Of a stretch of DNA of 64,000 bases, positions 20,643 to 31,077 are shown piece after piece; position 1 is the stretch's first letter, and each line of letters begins with the position of its first letter. Location of the stretch: contig NC_083605.1 of assembly GCF_029168945.1 (NCBI RefSeq), positions 39,135,280 through 39,199,279 on the forward strand, in the 5' to 3' direction. The stretch comes from Cannabis sativa (lineage: Eukaryota > Streptophyta > Magnoliopsida > Rosales > Cannabaceae). A model generated the notes under the pieces. The model had not been told where the DNA came from and made no database searches. It saw nothing but the letters and a program-made list of their open reading frames with translations. The position numbers and the translations under genes were made by a program.

Positions 20643-22881
20643 TGTAAAGCCCGCTTAGTTAATTTGGAAATTAGCAGTTATTTATGTTAATCAGGAAATT
20701 ATTTATAGCTATTTAAATAATTTATCATTGTTATTATGGAATTCAGATATGCATAATTATGTTATCAGCAGTTTTTATATTTCGCATTTCCGGTGTCCGG
20801 TATTTTGGAACGCGGCGTTTGGCTCAGTAGAAATCACAACTTAGTATGTTAGTATTTTGGGGACGGGTTTTAGACATTGGGAATGTCGGGAATGGCCGGG
20901 AATTTAGAATGTCCCAAAAATACCCCTTTAGTGTTTTGTATGTGGTTTTAGTATGGAGGGGCAAAATGGTCTTTTTGCCCCAATGATATTTTGTTTTATA
21001 TGATTTAATAAGTGAAATAAATGTTTAAATTATGCATGTTATTTGGCTGAATGATTTAGTGTGTAAAGGCTCTTTTTACTCATTTCTCATTTAACTTAGA
21101 AAAAAAAAAATAGAAAATTCAAGCAAAAAAAACTCTCTCTCTTTTTCTCTCTTTTCGGCTGGGAATTTGGGGTGCTAAAGCTGGGTTTTTCCTTCAATTC
21201 TCAAAGCTAATTCATCCTAATTGTGATCCCTTGTTGTGGTATGTGCTTCCTTGTTCATTTCTCTTTAAATTTCTTGGAAAAAAATGATGAAAAGTGTTGA
21301 AAATGCATGTGATTGTGAAGTGTTCTTGCTGCTGTAATTTTGTTGTTAGTTTATGGATTCAAGCATGATTTTTGATGATAAATGAGTTATTTGAAGCATG
21401 AGTAGCTAGGTTGTTCAAGCTTTTAATTTATATGTGAAAATTGATGATTTTGTGAGAAAATGCCATGTTTTGTTTCTGTATATTTGCTGGATGTTATTGT
21501 TAGTTTGCAGAGGTGTTTTAATGCTTAGTTAAGTAGAATTAACTAGGCTAGGGTGCATGCTAGTGGGTTTAACCAAGTTTGAGTTCTTGAACTCAAAGCT
21601 TGGTCTTCAATGGTGAAATTTGCTTGTGAGGTTTCTGGGTAGGTTTGAGGCCTTGGAATGGTCATTTGGGACCTATGTAGGAGGTCTGGAAAGTTTGGGA
21701 CCATTTGGGTTCGAAATGGTCAAGATATGGGAATTTTTGGTTGCTGCCTGCGAGGAACCGGAATTCCGGTTGAGCATCCGGAATTCCGGATGGGGTTCAG
21801 ATTTTTCCCAGAACCGGAATTCCGGTTGGGCAACCGGACTTCCGGATGGGGGATTTTTCAGAACCCTAGTTTTCCTCGTTTTTGGGTTCGTAGGGGTATT
21901 GCCATGCTTTTCATCGATAGGGAAACTTTTAGTTTCGAGTTTTAGTCCCCGGGAAGTGATTTAGCGTGTCACTTATAGTGTTGTGGTTTTTATGGTTTAG
22001 GAGCCAGTAATCCGCCGTTCAGCTTCAGTTCCAGTCAGGTTGACCGGCACACCTGAAATCGGAATCCAGGTAAGATTAGTATAACAGTATGCATATGTAG
22101 TTTACATGTTTAGCGTGCATGTAGGAAGCCTGTTAGTTTACATTAGATATGTATTTAGGCTTCGAACCACCCAACCCTGTCACGTCGGTACAGGCTGGAG
22201 TATGACCAGCAGCCGGAGTATGACCAGGTTCGACCGATCAGCCGACACTGGTTGGTGGTTCAGTGCTATTGACCTATCCCGTCGGTACAGGCTGGAGTAT
22301 GACCAGCAGCCGGAGTATGACCGGTTCGACCGATCAGGAGGATACTTGTCAATAGTGCCGTCCCCTGAACGTTCAAAACTCAGTACCATGTTGGACATGG
22401 CAGTAGTGCTCAGTACCATGTTGGACATGGCAGTAGCGGGACTCAGTATCGTGTTGGACACGGCAGTCAGTTTTATGTATGATATTATTATGCTTTTCTT
22501 ACTGAGTCTGTCGACTCACAGTTTGCGTTGCTTGTGTAGGTAAAGGCAAGGCAGTTGCTGATGGACCGTGAGCGAGCTTATGGGATTGTACATGTCGGGG
22601 CGGTTAGGCCTGGAGCGTACGATCCTCGGGACAGCAGGGCTGAGATTTTTGTAACGGTCGTTAGATGACCTCATTTTGATGTAAAAGTTGAATAGTGAAA
22701 ACGTTTGTAAATATTTTTATAAATCGGGATCCCGAGACTTTTTGGTAAAATGGTTTATAAGTTTAATGAAAAAGCAAAATTTTAATTAATCACGTTTTTC
22801 CATAAACCTCGTTGATTAGCAACGAGCTGCACAGTACGTTTAAAAATCACGTAATACGCCTAAGTTAGTTAGGGTGTTACA
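20643..22881 (+). mobile_element. T2: solo Tekay LTR nested in T1 5' LTR
   Basis: A complete TGTAAAG...GTGTTACA LTR of 2239 bp flanked by a perfect 5 bp duplication, gaaat (20638-20642 and 22882-22886). The uninterrupted target is visible in the T1 3' LTR near 30080. It is closer to the T3 LTRs than to T1 (for example TTATTTATGTTAATCAGG near its start). Confidence 0.93.
21756..21845 (+). repeat. CCGG palindrome cluster in T2 LTR
   Basis: AACCGGAATTCCGGTT (21756-21771), ATCCGGAATTCCGGAT (21776-21791), AACCGGAATTCCGGTT (21812-21827) and CCGGACTTCCGG (21834-21845). The cluster has the same LTR position in every Tekay copy here. Confidence 0.85.
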
Positions 22882-24292
22882 GAAATGGTTATGTTTTGTT
22901 GCTGGAATGTTGTTGATGTTTTTGATTATATTCAGAGGCTTAGTTAAGCTTGTTTAAGTAAGTTTAGATGGATTTGATTGCATGCTAGCTAGGTTTGCTC
23001 AAGCTTGAGTTTGGAACTCAAAGCTTGAGCTCCAATGGTGATTTTTGTGTATGTGGTTTCTAGGTGGTTTTGATGCTTTGGATTTGTTCTAGGGATAGTT
23101 TAGAACAGGTCTGGAAGGTTTCATGTGATTTGGGGTTGAATTGTGCAAGTTATGAATTTTTATGTTTGCTGCCTGCGAGGAACCGATTCGGTTGTGCATC
23201 CGGAATTCCGGATGAGTGTTCTGAATTTTCCCAGAACCGGAATTCCAGTTGGGCAACCGGTCTACCGGTTGGGGAATTTTTCCGAACCCTAGTTTTCCTC
23301 GTTTTTAGGTTTTTAGGGGTATTGCCATGCTTTTTATCGATAGGGAAACTTTTAGTTCCAAGTTTTAGTCCACGGGAAGTGATTTAGCGTGTCACTTATA
23401 GCGTTGTGATTTTCATGGTTTAGGAGCCGATGTCCGCCGCTCGGCTTCAGTTCCGGTCGGGGTTGACCGGCACACACGAAATCGGAATCCGTAAGATTAG
23501 TATAACGGTATGCATATGTAGATTACATGTTTAGCGTGCATGTAGGAAGCCCTAGATTACATTAGTTATGTATTTAGGCTTCGAACCATCCAACCCCGTC
23601 ACGTCGGTACGAGGCCGGAGTATGACCAAGAATGAGTATGACCGGTTCGACCGATCAGCCGACACTTGGTTGGTGGTTCGGTGCTATTGACCTATCCCGT
23701 CGGTACAGCCGGAGTATGACCAGCCGGAGTATGACCGGTTCGACCGATCAGGAGGATACTTGTCAATAGTACCGTCCCCTGAACGTTCAAAACTTAGTAC
23801 CATGTTGGACATGGCAGTAGTGGCTCAGTACCATGTTGGACATGGCAGTAGCGGGACTCAGTATCGTGTTAGACACGACAGTTAGTTATGTATGTTATTA
23901 TTATGCTTTTCTTACTGAGTCTGTCGACTCACAGTTTATGTTCATGTGTAGGTAAAGGCAAGGCTGTAGCTGATGGACCGTGAGCGAGCTTATGAGATTG
24001 TACATGTCGGGGCGGTTAGGCCTGGAGCGTACGATCCTCCGGACAGCACGGCTGAGATTTTTGTAACTGTCGTTAGACGACTTTCATTTTGATGTAAAAG
24101 TTAAACAGTTAAAACGTTTGTAAATGATTTTATAAATCGGGATCCCGAGACTTTTATAATATGGTTTATAAGTTTAATTAAAAAGCAAAATTTTAATTAA
24201 TCACGTTTTTCCATAAACCTCGTTGATTAGCAACGAGCTGCACAGTACGTTTAAAAATCACGTAATACGCCTAAGATAGTTAGGGTGTTACA
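22882..24292 (+). mobile_element. T1 5' LTR, second part
   Basis: Resumes after T2 and ends GTGTTACA, three bases before the PBS. Holds a degraded palindrome cluster (23181-23275), two ~100 bp units rich in GTCGGTACAG and GACCGATCAG (23600-23760), and hairpin units CCATGTTGGACATGG (near 23800). Several CNG-site differences from sister LTRs concentrate at 23420-23490 and 23600-23720. Confidence 0.9.
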
Positions 24293-24295
24293 ATT

Positions 24296-24307
24296 TGGTA
24301 TCAGAGC
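24296..24307 (+). other. T1 primer-binding site (initiator tRNA-Met)
   Basis: TGGTATCAGAGC, complementary to the 3' end of plant initiator tRNA-Met, three bases after the LTR. Confidence 0.9.
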
Positions 24308-24538
24308 CGCCAGGTTGTCTTCCGAAGATCGTCACGACATGTACAATCATCATCAGCAGTTAGCTCGGTTCACGGTTCAGTAAGCCTTTATTGCTTTAGT
24401 AGTTTATTTTATTCAGTTATGAAAAAGAAAAGCCTGTTAGGAAGCATGTTAGTAGCCTGATAGTAGAATAGGCGCATGTTTCATTTCTAATTTCCAAATT
24501 AAGCGGCATTAGTAAGCTCGCCTTGAATACGACCTGAT

Positions 24539-24900
24539 ATGCCAACTCTTGGTTTCGCAGGCGGTTCTAATCAGATGGACGCCAGGCGGACTACCAGGAG
24601 TCAGGGCAACTCCGTAGGGTCGAATCAGGGACAGGGAGCTCAGTTTCCCCCACCTGCTCGGGGCCGAGGTAGAGGTCCCCGAGGCAGGGCTCGTGGCCGG
24701 GGTGATGAGAACCCGCCACAGGCTGCCCAGGCTCCCCGGCCAATCGGGGAGCCCCGACCGGGAGTTGCGGTTTGCGGAGATGCAAGCCCGGATCGAAGAA
24801 CAAGACCTCGAGATCCGAGAGGTTGAGACAGCAGGTGCTCCTGCAGGTTCCGGTCTCGTAGTACCGGTGGCACCTCGCCCTCGCCGCCTGTGCCGAGATC
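24539..24900 (+). pseudogene. T1 gag N-terminal part, frameshifted
   Basis: An ATG at 24539 and another at 24575 (MDARRTTRSQGN) open a low-complexity Gly/Arg/Pro-rich head followed by an amphipathic segment (RFAEMQARIEEQDLEIRE) that suggests a short coiled coil. The frame shifts near 24745, where T3 reads on; the differences there are at CAG and CTG sites. A second shift near 24875-24890 separates this part from the capsid and is shared with T3. The second ATG may be the true start, since T3 has a stop between the two. Confidence 0.75.
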
Positions 24901-26553
24901 GTGGTGGCGGCCCACAGATTGGAACCTTTATATGAGCGGTTCCGGAAGCAAGCACCTCCGGTTTTCCTAGGAGGTCCGGATGTAGTGAAAGCCGAGCAGT
25001 GGCTGACGGTGATCACCAGGATTCTGAATTTCATGGGTGTCACCGGTAACGACAGAGTGGTGTGCGCCACGTTTCAGTTCCAGGAGGACGCCCTGGTATG
25101 GTGGGACATGGTGTCTCAGATTCACGATGTCACCACCATGACCTGGGAAAGGTTTCAGGAACTCTTCAACGCGAAATACTACAATGAGGCGGTCAGAAGC
25201 GCCAAGAGGAAAGAGTTCGTTCACCTGACCCAGCGGGAGAACATGAGCGTCACTGAGTATACTACTCAGTTTGACCGGTTGGCGAGGTTAGCCTCGGGAA
25301 TTGTGCCGACCGACTTCAGCAAGAAGGAGAAATATCTGGACGGGTTGAATCCCAAGATCAGGCATGACCTGATGATCACCACAGACGACAGCACCACCTA
25401 TGCTCAGATGGTGGAGAAGGCACTGCGAGCTGAGGGCGCAGTGGGGTGCATGTCAGAGTCAGCTAGTACTCCGATCAGTGGCGGAGCTCCTACCCCTCTG
25501 CATCGAGGCTATAGCGGGGGAGTAGTGGTTCGGCCATTGATCGAGGAAGAGGGCACCCATCGCTTCCGGCGGCTCGAGTCGAACAAGAGGTTCCGGGGGA
25601 ACCAGAACAGAGGGAGTCGTCCTGGTGGTAATGAGACCCGATTCTCCTACCCCGAGTGCCCTAGCTGCAAGAGGCACCATCGGGGTGAGTGCAAAGGTCA
25701 GGGATGCTTTCATTGTGGCATGCCCGGACACTTCAAGAGGGAATGTCCCCAGCTCCGAACAGAGGCACCGAGAGCTCCAGCGATACCCACTCCAGCAAGG
25801 GTATTCGCTATCACGCAGGCTGATGCAGATGCCAGCCCATCAGTTGTTACAGGTCAGCTTTTTATTAACAACTCGCTTTATTCAGTGCTGTTTGATTCTG
25901 GGGCTACACATTCTTATGTGGCGGCCAGAGTCTTTAGTAAGTTCGGTAGACCCTTTGATAGATATGAATCAGGGTTTGGAACCCTGTTACCTGGCGGAGA
26001 ATTGGTTATCTCCAATAGGTGGATTAGGTCTATGCCGATCAGGATAGATGGTAGAGAGTTAAGCGCTGATCTGATAGAGATGAGCTTAGTCGAATTCGAT
26101 ATTATTTTAGGAATGGACTTCCTATCTAAATATTCGGCGAGCATTGACTGTAAGAGGAAGATGGTGGTCTTCCAACCGGAAAGTGAAGAACCGTTCGTAT
26201 TTGTGGGTTCGGTTCAGGGATCTCGGATCCCGGTGATCTCGGCTATGTCAGCGAGAGAATTATTGCACGGTGGGTGCTTAGGGTTTCTGGCCGTGGTGGT
26301 GGACACCACTCGGCCAGACACCTTTCGGCCAGAGGACATTAGAGTGGTTCGGGAATTTTTGGACGTCTTTCCCGAAGAACTTCCAGGGTTACCACCTCAC
26401 CGGGAGATCGATTTCGTGATTGAGTTGGCACCAGGGGTGGATCCGGTTTCCAAAGCCCCGTATAGGATGGCTCCAGCTGAACTTAAGGAATTAAAGATTC
26501 AGCTCCAAGGGTTGCTTGACATAGGGTTCATTCGGCCCAGTGTGTCACCCACA
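24901..26553 (+). pseudogene. T1 gag capsid, zinc knuckle, protease and start of RT
   Basis: The capsid region ([16 protein letters not shown] ... VWWDMV ... FNAKYY) is followed by zinc knuckle [14 protein letters not shown] at 25705-25746 and aspartic protease site FDSGATHSYV (Asp codon 25894-25896) with downstream IILGMDFL. The RT N-terminus begins at [16 protein letters not shown]. Between 25495 and 25585 the linker is garbled relative to T3, each change falling at a CAG or CTG site, with the frame restored after it. At about 26553 one extra base in CCCACAGGG (CCCTGGGG in T3) ends the frame; without it the ORF would run on into RT. No separate start is expected, as this is part of a polyprotein. 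Confidence 0.9.
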
Positions 26554-28614
26554 GGGAGCCCCGGTTTTGTTCGTCAAGAAGAAGGATGGATCTATGAGGA
26601 TGTGCATCGACTACAGAGAGTTGAACAAGTTGACGGTGAAGAATAAATATCCACTACCTAGGATCGATGACTTGTTCGATCAGCTTCAGGGGAAGACGGT
26701 CTTTTCTAAGATTGATCTCCGTTCGGGTTATCATCAGTTGAGGATCCGAGAGGAGGACATTCCAAAGACGGCTTTCCGCACTAGGTATGGACACTACGAG
26801 TTTCTGGTTATGTCATTCGGACTAACCAAGGCTCCTGCAGCATTCATGGACCTGATGAATAGAGTATTCAAGGATTTCCTCGATATCTGTGTGATTGTGT
26901 TTATCGACGACATCCTCGTGTACTCTCAATCAGAAGAGGAGCATGAGTTACATCTTCAGATGGTACTGCAACGACTTCGAGAACATAAGCTCTACGCCAA
27001 GTTCAAGAAATGTGAGTTCTGGTTATCTCAGGTGTCCTTCCTAGGGCACATTGTGAGTAAAGATGGGATCAAGGTGGATCTCGGGAAGATTGAATCCGTC
27101 AGGGATTGGCCGAGACCGAAGACAGTGACAGAGATCAGAAGCTTCTTGGGATTAGCTGGGTACTACCGTAGGTTCGTGGAGGGGTTCTCCAAAATTTCAA
27201 TGCCCCTAACCGAGCTTACAAAGAAGAATCAGCGATTCATCTGGTCAGATAAATGTGAAGCTAGCTTTCAGGAGCTGAAGCAGAGACTGATTACTGCTCC
27301 GGTGCTAGCTTTGCCTTCGGACAAGGAGAAGTTCGTAGTCTACTGTGACGCATCCAAACAGGGTTTGGGGTGCGTATTGATGCAGGCCGATCGGGTTATC
27401 GCTTATGCCTCTCGTCAGTTAAAGGATTATGAACAGCGATACCCGACTCATGATTTAGAATTGGCCGCAGTGGTTTTTGCACTGAAGATTTGGCGGCATT
27501 ACCTTTATGGGGAGAAGTGTGAGATCTATACCGACCATAAAAGTCTCAAGTATTTCTTTACTCAAAAAGATTTGAACATGAGACAAAGGCGTTGGTTGGA
27601 ATTAGTGAAGGATTACGATTGCGAGATCCTCTATCATCCCGGAAAAGCCAATGTAGTGGCTGATGCCCTGAGTAGAAAGGGTCCCGGGCAAGTAGCTAGC
27701 ATGGTTCAGATCTCACCCCAGCTAGCAGAGGATATGGTTAGATCCAGCATTGAGTTTGTGGTAGGTCAGCTTCACAACTTAACGCTGCAATCTGATCTGT
27801 TGGAAAGAATAAAGGTTGCTCAGATGACAGATCCGGAGTTAGTGAAGATCCGAGATGAGGTATTGGCTGGTCAAGCCAAAGACTTTTCAGTGTCAGATAG
27901 TGGGATGCTTTTGTATAAAGCCAGGGTTTGTGTTCCGAACAGTGTGGAATTGAGAAACGAGATCTTTGAGGAGGCTCATTCTACTCCATATTCTCTGCAT
28001 CCCGACACCACCAAGATGTACCAAGATTTGAAACCGTACTTCTGGTGGAGCGGTATGAAGAAGAATTTGGTAGAATTCGTATCGAGATGCCTCACGTGTC
28101 AGCAGATCAAGGCTGAACATCAGAGACCAGCAGGGTTGTTGCAGCCTCTAACCCTACCAGAATGGAAATGGGAGGATATTACGATGGATTTTGTGGTCGG
28201 GTTACCTAGGACCACGGGTTTGTATGATTCCATCTGGGTAGTGGTGGACCGATTTACGAAATCTGCTCATTTTCTGCCGGTCAGAACAACATTTACAGTG
28301 GATCAGTTGGCAGAGTTATATGTCAGGGAGATAGTGAGACTTCACGGGGTACCGAAGTCTATAGTTTCGGACAGGGATCCGAAATTCACCTCCAAATTTT
28401 GGCAAAGTTTGCAACGGGCAATGGGTACAAAGCTAAAATTCAGTACAGCATTCCATCCTCAGACAGATGGTCAGTCCGAAAGGACAATTCAGATATTGGA
28501 GGATATGTTGAGAGCCTGTGTTATGGACTTTGAGGGTTCATGGAGTAAATATCTACCGTTGATAGAATTCTCTTACAACAACAGTTATCAGAGTACGATA
28601 GGGATGGCACCCTA
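26554..28614 (+). pseudogene. T1 RT, RNase H and integrase core
   Basis: Open frame from about 26540 to 28684. RT carries [20 protein letters not shown], the [12 protein letters not shown] motif and FIDD at 26900-26911. RNase H shows [13 protein letters not shown] and DHKSLKYF. Integrase shows the HHCC finger (LHPDTT ... [11 protein letters not shown]) and the catalytic region ([21 protein letters not shown]). One base is missing near 28615 (MAPYD instead of MAPYE as in T3), after which the frame is lost. All catalytic motifs are present, so this is a recent copy with few defects. Confidence 0.92.
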
Positions 28615-29276
28615 TGACTGTTGTACGGTAGGAAATGCTGATCCCCTATCCACTGGGATGAGACAGGGGAGAGGAAATACCTAGGTCCAGAGTCAGTTCA
28701 GCGGACCAATGAGGCAATAGAAAAGATAAAAGCTAGAATGCTTGCCTCACGGAAGCGGACGAAGAGTTACGCGGTCCGAAACGCAGGGATGTTGAGTTCC
28801 AAGTAGGGGAACATGTGTTTTTACGGGTATCTCCGATGAAGGGGATTAAACGTTTCGGGAAAAGAGGCAAGTTATGCCCCAGGTTTACAGGACCTTTCGA
28901 GATTCTCGAGAAGATAGGTCAAGTGGCATATCGGTTAGCATTGCCTCCAGCCTTATCAGCAGTGCACAACGTATTCCATGTCTCAATGTTGAGAAAATAC
29001 GTTTCAGACCACTCTCATATACTCAGTTATGAGAGCCTTCAGCTTCAGCCAGACATGTCATATGAGGAACAGCCAGTGCAGATCCTGGATAGAAAGGATA
29101 AAGTCCTTCGGAATAAGACCATAGCATTGGTCAAGGTTCTCTGGAGAAACAGCAAGGTGGAGGAAGCCACACAGGAGCTAGAGTCGGATATGAGAGCTCA
29201 ATATCCAGAGTTATTCGGAGTTAGATTTCGGGGCCGAAATCCTGTTAAGGGGGGAATAGTTGTAAAGCCCGCTTAG
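28615..29276 (+). pseudogene. T1 integrase C-terminus and chromodomain
   Basis: Shifted frames; the open part begins at 28815 ([40 protein letters not shown]) and includes the chromodomain-like block [20 protein letters not shown] ... EEATQELE. Such C-terminal blocks steer chromoviruses to heterochromatin. At 28745-28800 every CAG of T3 reads CGG, CG or similar here. A one-base difference near 29215 makes the ORF overrun the polypurine tract into the LTR, ending at 29276 instead of at the TAG. Confidence 0.85.
29247..29259 (+). other. T1 polypurine tract
   Basis: AAGGGGGGAATAG immediately before the 3' LTR, matching T3 at 43438-43450. Confidence 0.85.
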
Positions 29277-31046
29277 TTAATTTGGAAATTAGCGATTGTT
29301 TATGTTTAATTATGAAATTATTTATAGCTATTTAAATAATTTATTACCGTTATTTATGGAATTCAGAAATGCATGATTATGTCATCGGCTTTGATATTTC
29401 GCATTTCCGGTGTCCGGTATTTTGGAACTCGGCGTTTGGCTCAGTAGAAATCACAACTTAGTATGTTAGTATTTTGGGGACGGGTTTTAGACATTGGGAA
29501 TGTCGGGAATGGCCGGGAAGTTAGAATTTCCCAAAAATACCCCTTTAGTGGTTATTATGTGGTTTTAGTATGGAGGGGCAAAATGGTCTTTTTGCCCCAA
29601 TGATATTTTGTCTTTTAGTGATTTTATTATTTGAAAATAAATGTTTAATTATTTGTTAGTTGGCTGAAATAAGTTTAGTTAAATGGCATTACTCTTTTAA
29701 TTTCTTTCATTTTCTACACTTAGTCAAAATAATAGAAAAAACTTCAAAATCACACTCTCTCTTTTCTCTCTCTCTCTCGGCTGGTTGTGGGAGTGCAAAG
29801 GCTGGATTTTTCTTTGGTGATTCAAGCCCTAAATTGCAACTCTAGTGATCTCTTGTTGTGGTATGTGTTTCCTAGTTCCCTTCCTTTGTTTTCTTGGAAA
29901 AATATGTTGAAAATAGTTGATGCATGCATGATTGTGGAATGTTGTTGCTGCTGTGAATTAGTTCTTAAATTCAGAGGCTAAAGCTTGTTAGATTAAGGTT
30001 ATTTAGGTTGTTTTGAAGCATGATAATTAGGTGGAGTTAAGCTTTGGTTTTTCTATGTAAAATATGTGAATTTTTGAAAGAAATGGTTATGTTTTGTTGC
30101 TGGAATGTTGTTGATGTTTTTGATTATATTCAGAGGCTTAGTTAAGCTTGTTTAAGTAAGTTTAGATGGATTTGATTGCATGCTAGCTAGGTTTGCTCAA
30201 GCTTGAGTTTGGAACTCAAAGCTTGAGCTCCAATGGTGATTTTTGTGTATGTGGTGTCTGGGTGGTTTTGATGCTTTGGATTTGTTCTAGGGATAGTTTA
30301 GAACAGGTCTGGAAGGTTTCATGTGATTTGGGGTTGAATTGTGCAAGTTATGAATTTTTATGTTTGCTGCCTGCGAGGAACCGGAATTCCGGTTGTGCAT
30401 CCGGAATTCCGGATGAGTGTTCTGAATTTTCCCAGAACCGGAATTCCGGTTGGGCAACCGGTCTACCGGTTGGGGAATTTTTCCGAACCCTAGTTTTCCT
30501 CGTTTTTAGGTTTTTAGGGGTATTGCCATGCTTTTTATCGATAGGGAAACTTTTAGTTCCAAGTTTTAGTCCCCGGGAAGTGATTTAGCGTGTCACTTAT
30601 AGCGTTGTGATTTTCATGGTTTAGGAGCCAGTAATCCGCCGCTCAGCTTCAGTTCCAGTCAGGTTGACCGGCACACCTGAAATCGGAATCCAGGTAAGAT
30701 TAGTATAACAGTATGCATATGTAGATTACATGTTTAGCGTGCATGTAGGAAGCCTGCTAGATTACATTAGTTATGTATTTAGGCTTCGACCCAGCCAACC
30801 CTGTCACGTCGGTACAGCTGGAGTATGACCGACGGCGGAGTATGACCGGTTCGACCGATCAGGCTGACACTTGGTTGGTGGTTCAGTGCTATTGACCTAT
30901 CCCGTCGGTACAGGCTGGAGTATGACCAGCAGCCGGAGTATGACCGGTTCGACCGATCAGGAGGATACTTGTCAATAGTACCGTCCCCTGAACGTTCAAA
31001 ACTCAGTACCATGTTGGACATGGCAGTAGTGGCTCAGTACCATGTT
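29261..31046 (+). mobile_element. T1 3' LTR, truncated
   Basis: Very similar to the 5' LTR once T2 is removed. Palindromes AACCGGAATTCCGGTT at 30379-30394 and 30436-30451 and ATCCGGAATTCCGGAT at 30399-30414. It stops inside the second CCATGTTGG unit at 31046 and is joined to C5 leader, so a deletion removed the LTR end and about 0.5 kb of leader. Confidence 0.9.
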
Positions 31047-31077
31047 TATTAGGACATTCAATCTCCATTGTTGGTTT
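31047..31077 (+). repeat. C5 leader, sliver between T1 and C4
   Basis: About 30 bases matching 8308-8335 of C2. Together with 57304 onward it rebuilds a continuous leader (AGGACATTC ... TTGGTTT + TACATAG), which proves that C4 inserted here. The last five bases (ggttt) are the left copy of the C4 target duplication. Confidence 0.75.

Larger units (their letters stand above)
19816..31046 (+). mobile_element. T1: Tekay-type Ty3/Gypsy retrotransposon, 3' end truncated
   Basis: 5' LTR 19816-24292 (interrupted by solo LTR T2), PBS 24296, gag-pol 24539-29259, PPT 29247-29259 and 3' LTR 29261-31046, which lacks about 450 bp. It inserted into C5 leader. The left 5 bp is atttt (19811-19815); the right duplicate is gone with the deleted LTR end. 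Chromovirus/Tekay assignment comes from the polyprotein order and the C-terminal chromodomain-like block. Confidence 0.9.

Noticed and set aside
21756..21845. Regularly spaced palindromes as a CRISPR-like array
   Set aside because: The units are adjacent palindromes in an LTR of a plant retrotransposon, with no spacers of uniform length and no cas genes.
22106..22543. 145-codon ORF and its antisense partner in the T2 LTR
   Set aside because: It lies over tandem repeats of the LTR, recurs broken in the other LTR copies and has no known domain. Repeat structure explains the open frame.
24296..24310. tRNA gene at the initiator tRNA-Met match
   Set aside because: Only the 3' terminal complement is present, in the exact PBS position after the LTR. 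No cloverleaf can be formed.
24509..25070. Minus-strand ORFs of 90-160 codons opposite T1 gag (also 38842-39411 in T3)
   Set aside because: Antisense shadows of a GC-rich coding region. No domain, and the real signals are on the plus strand.
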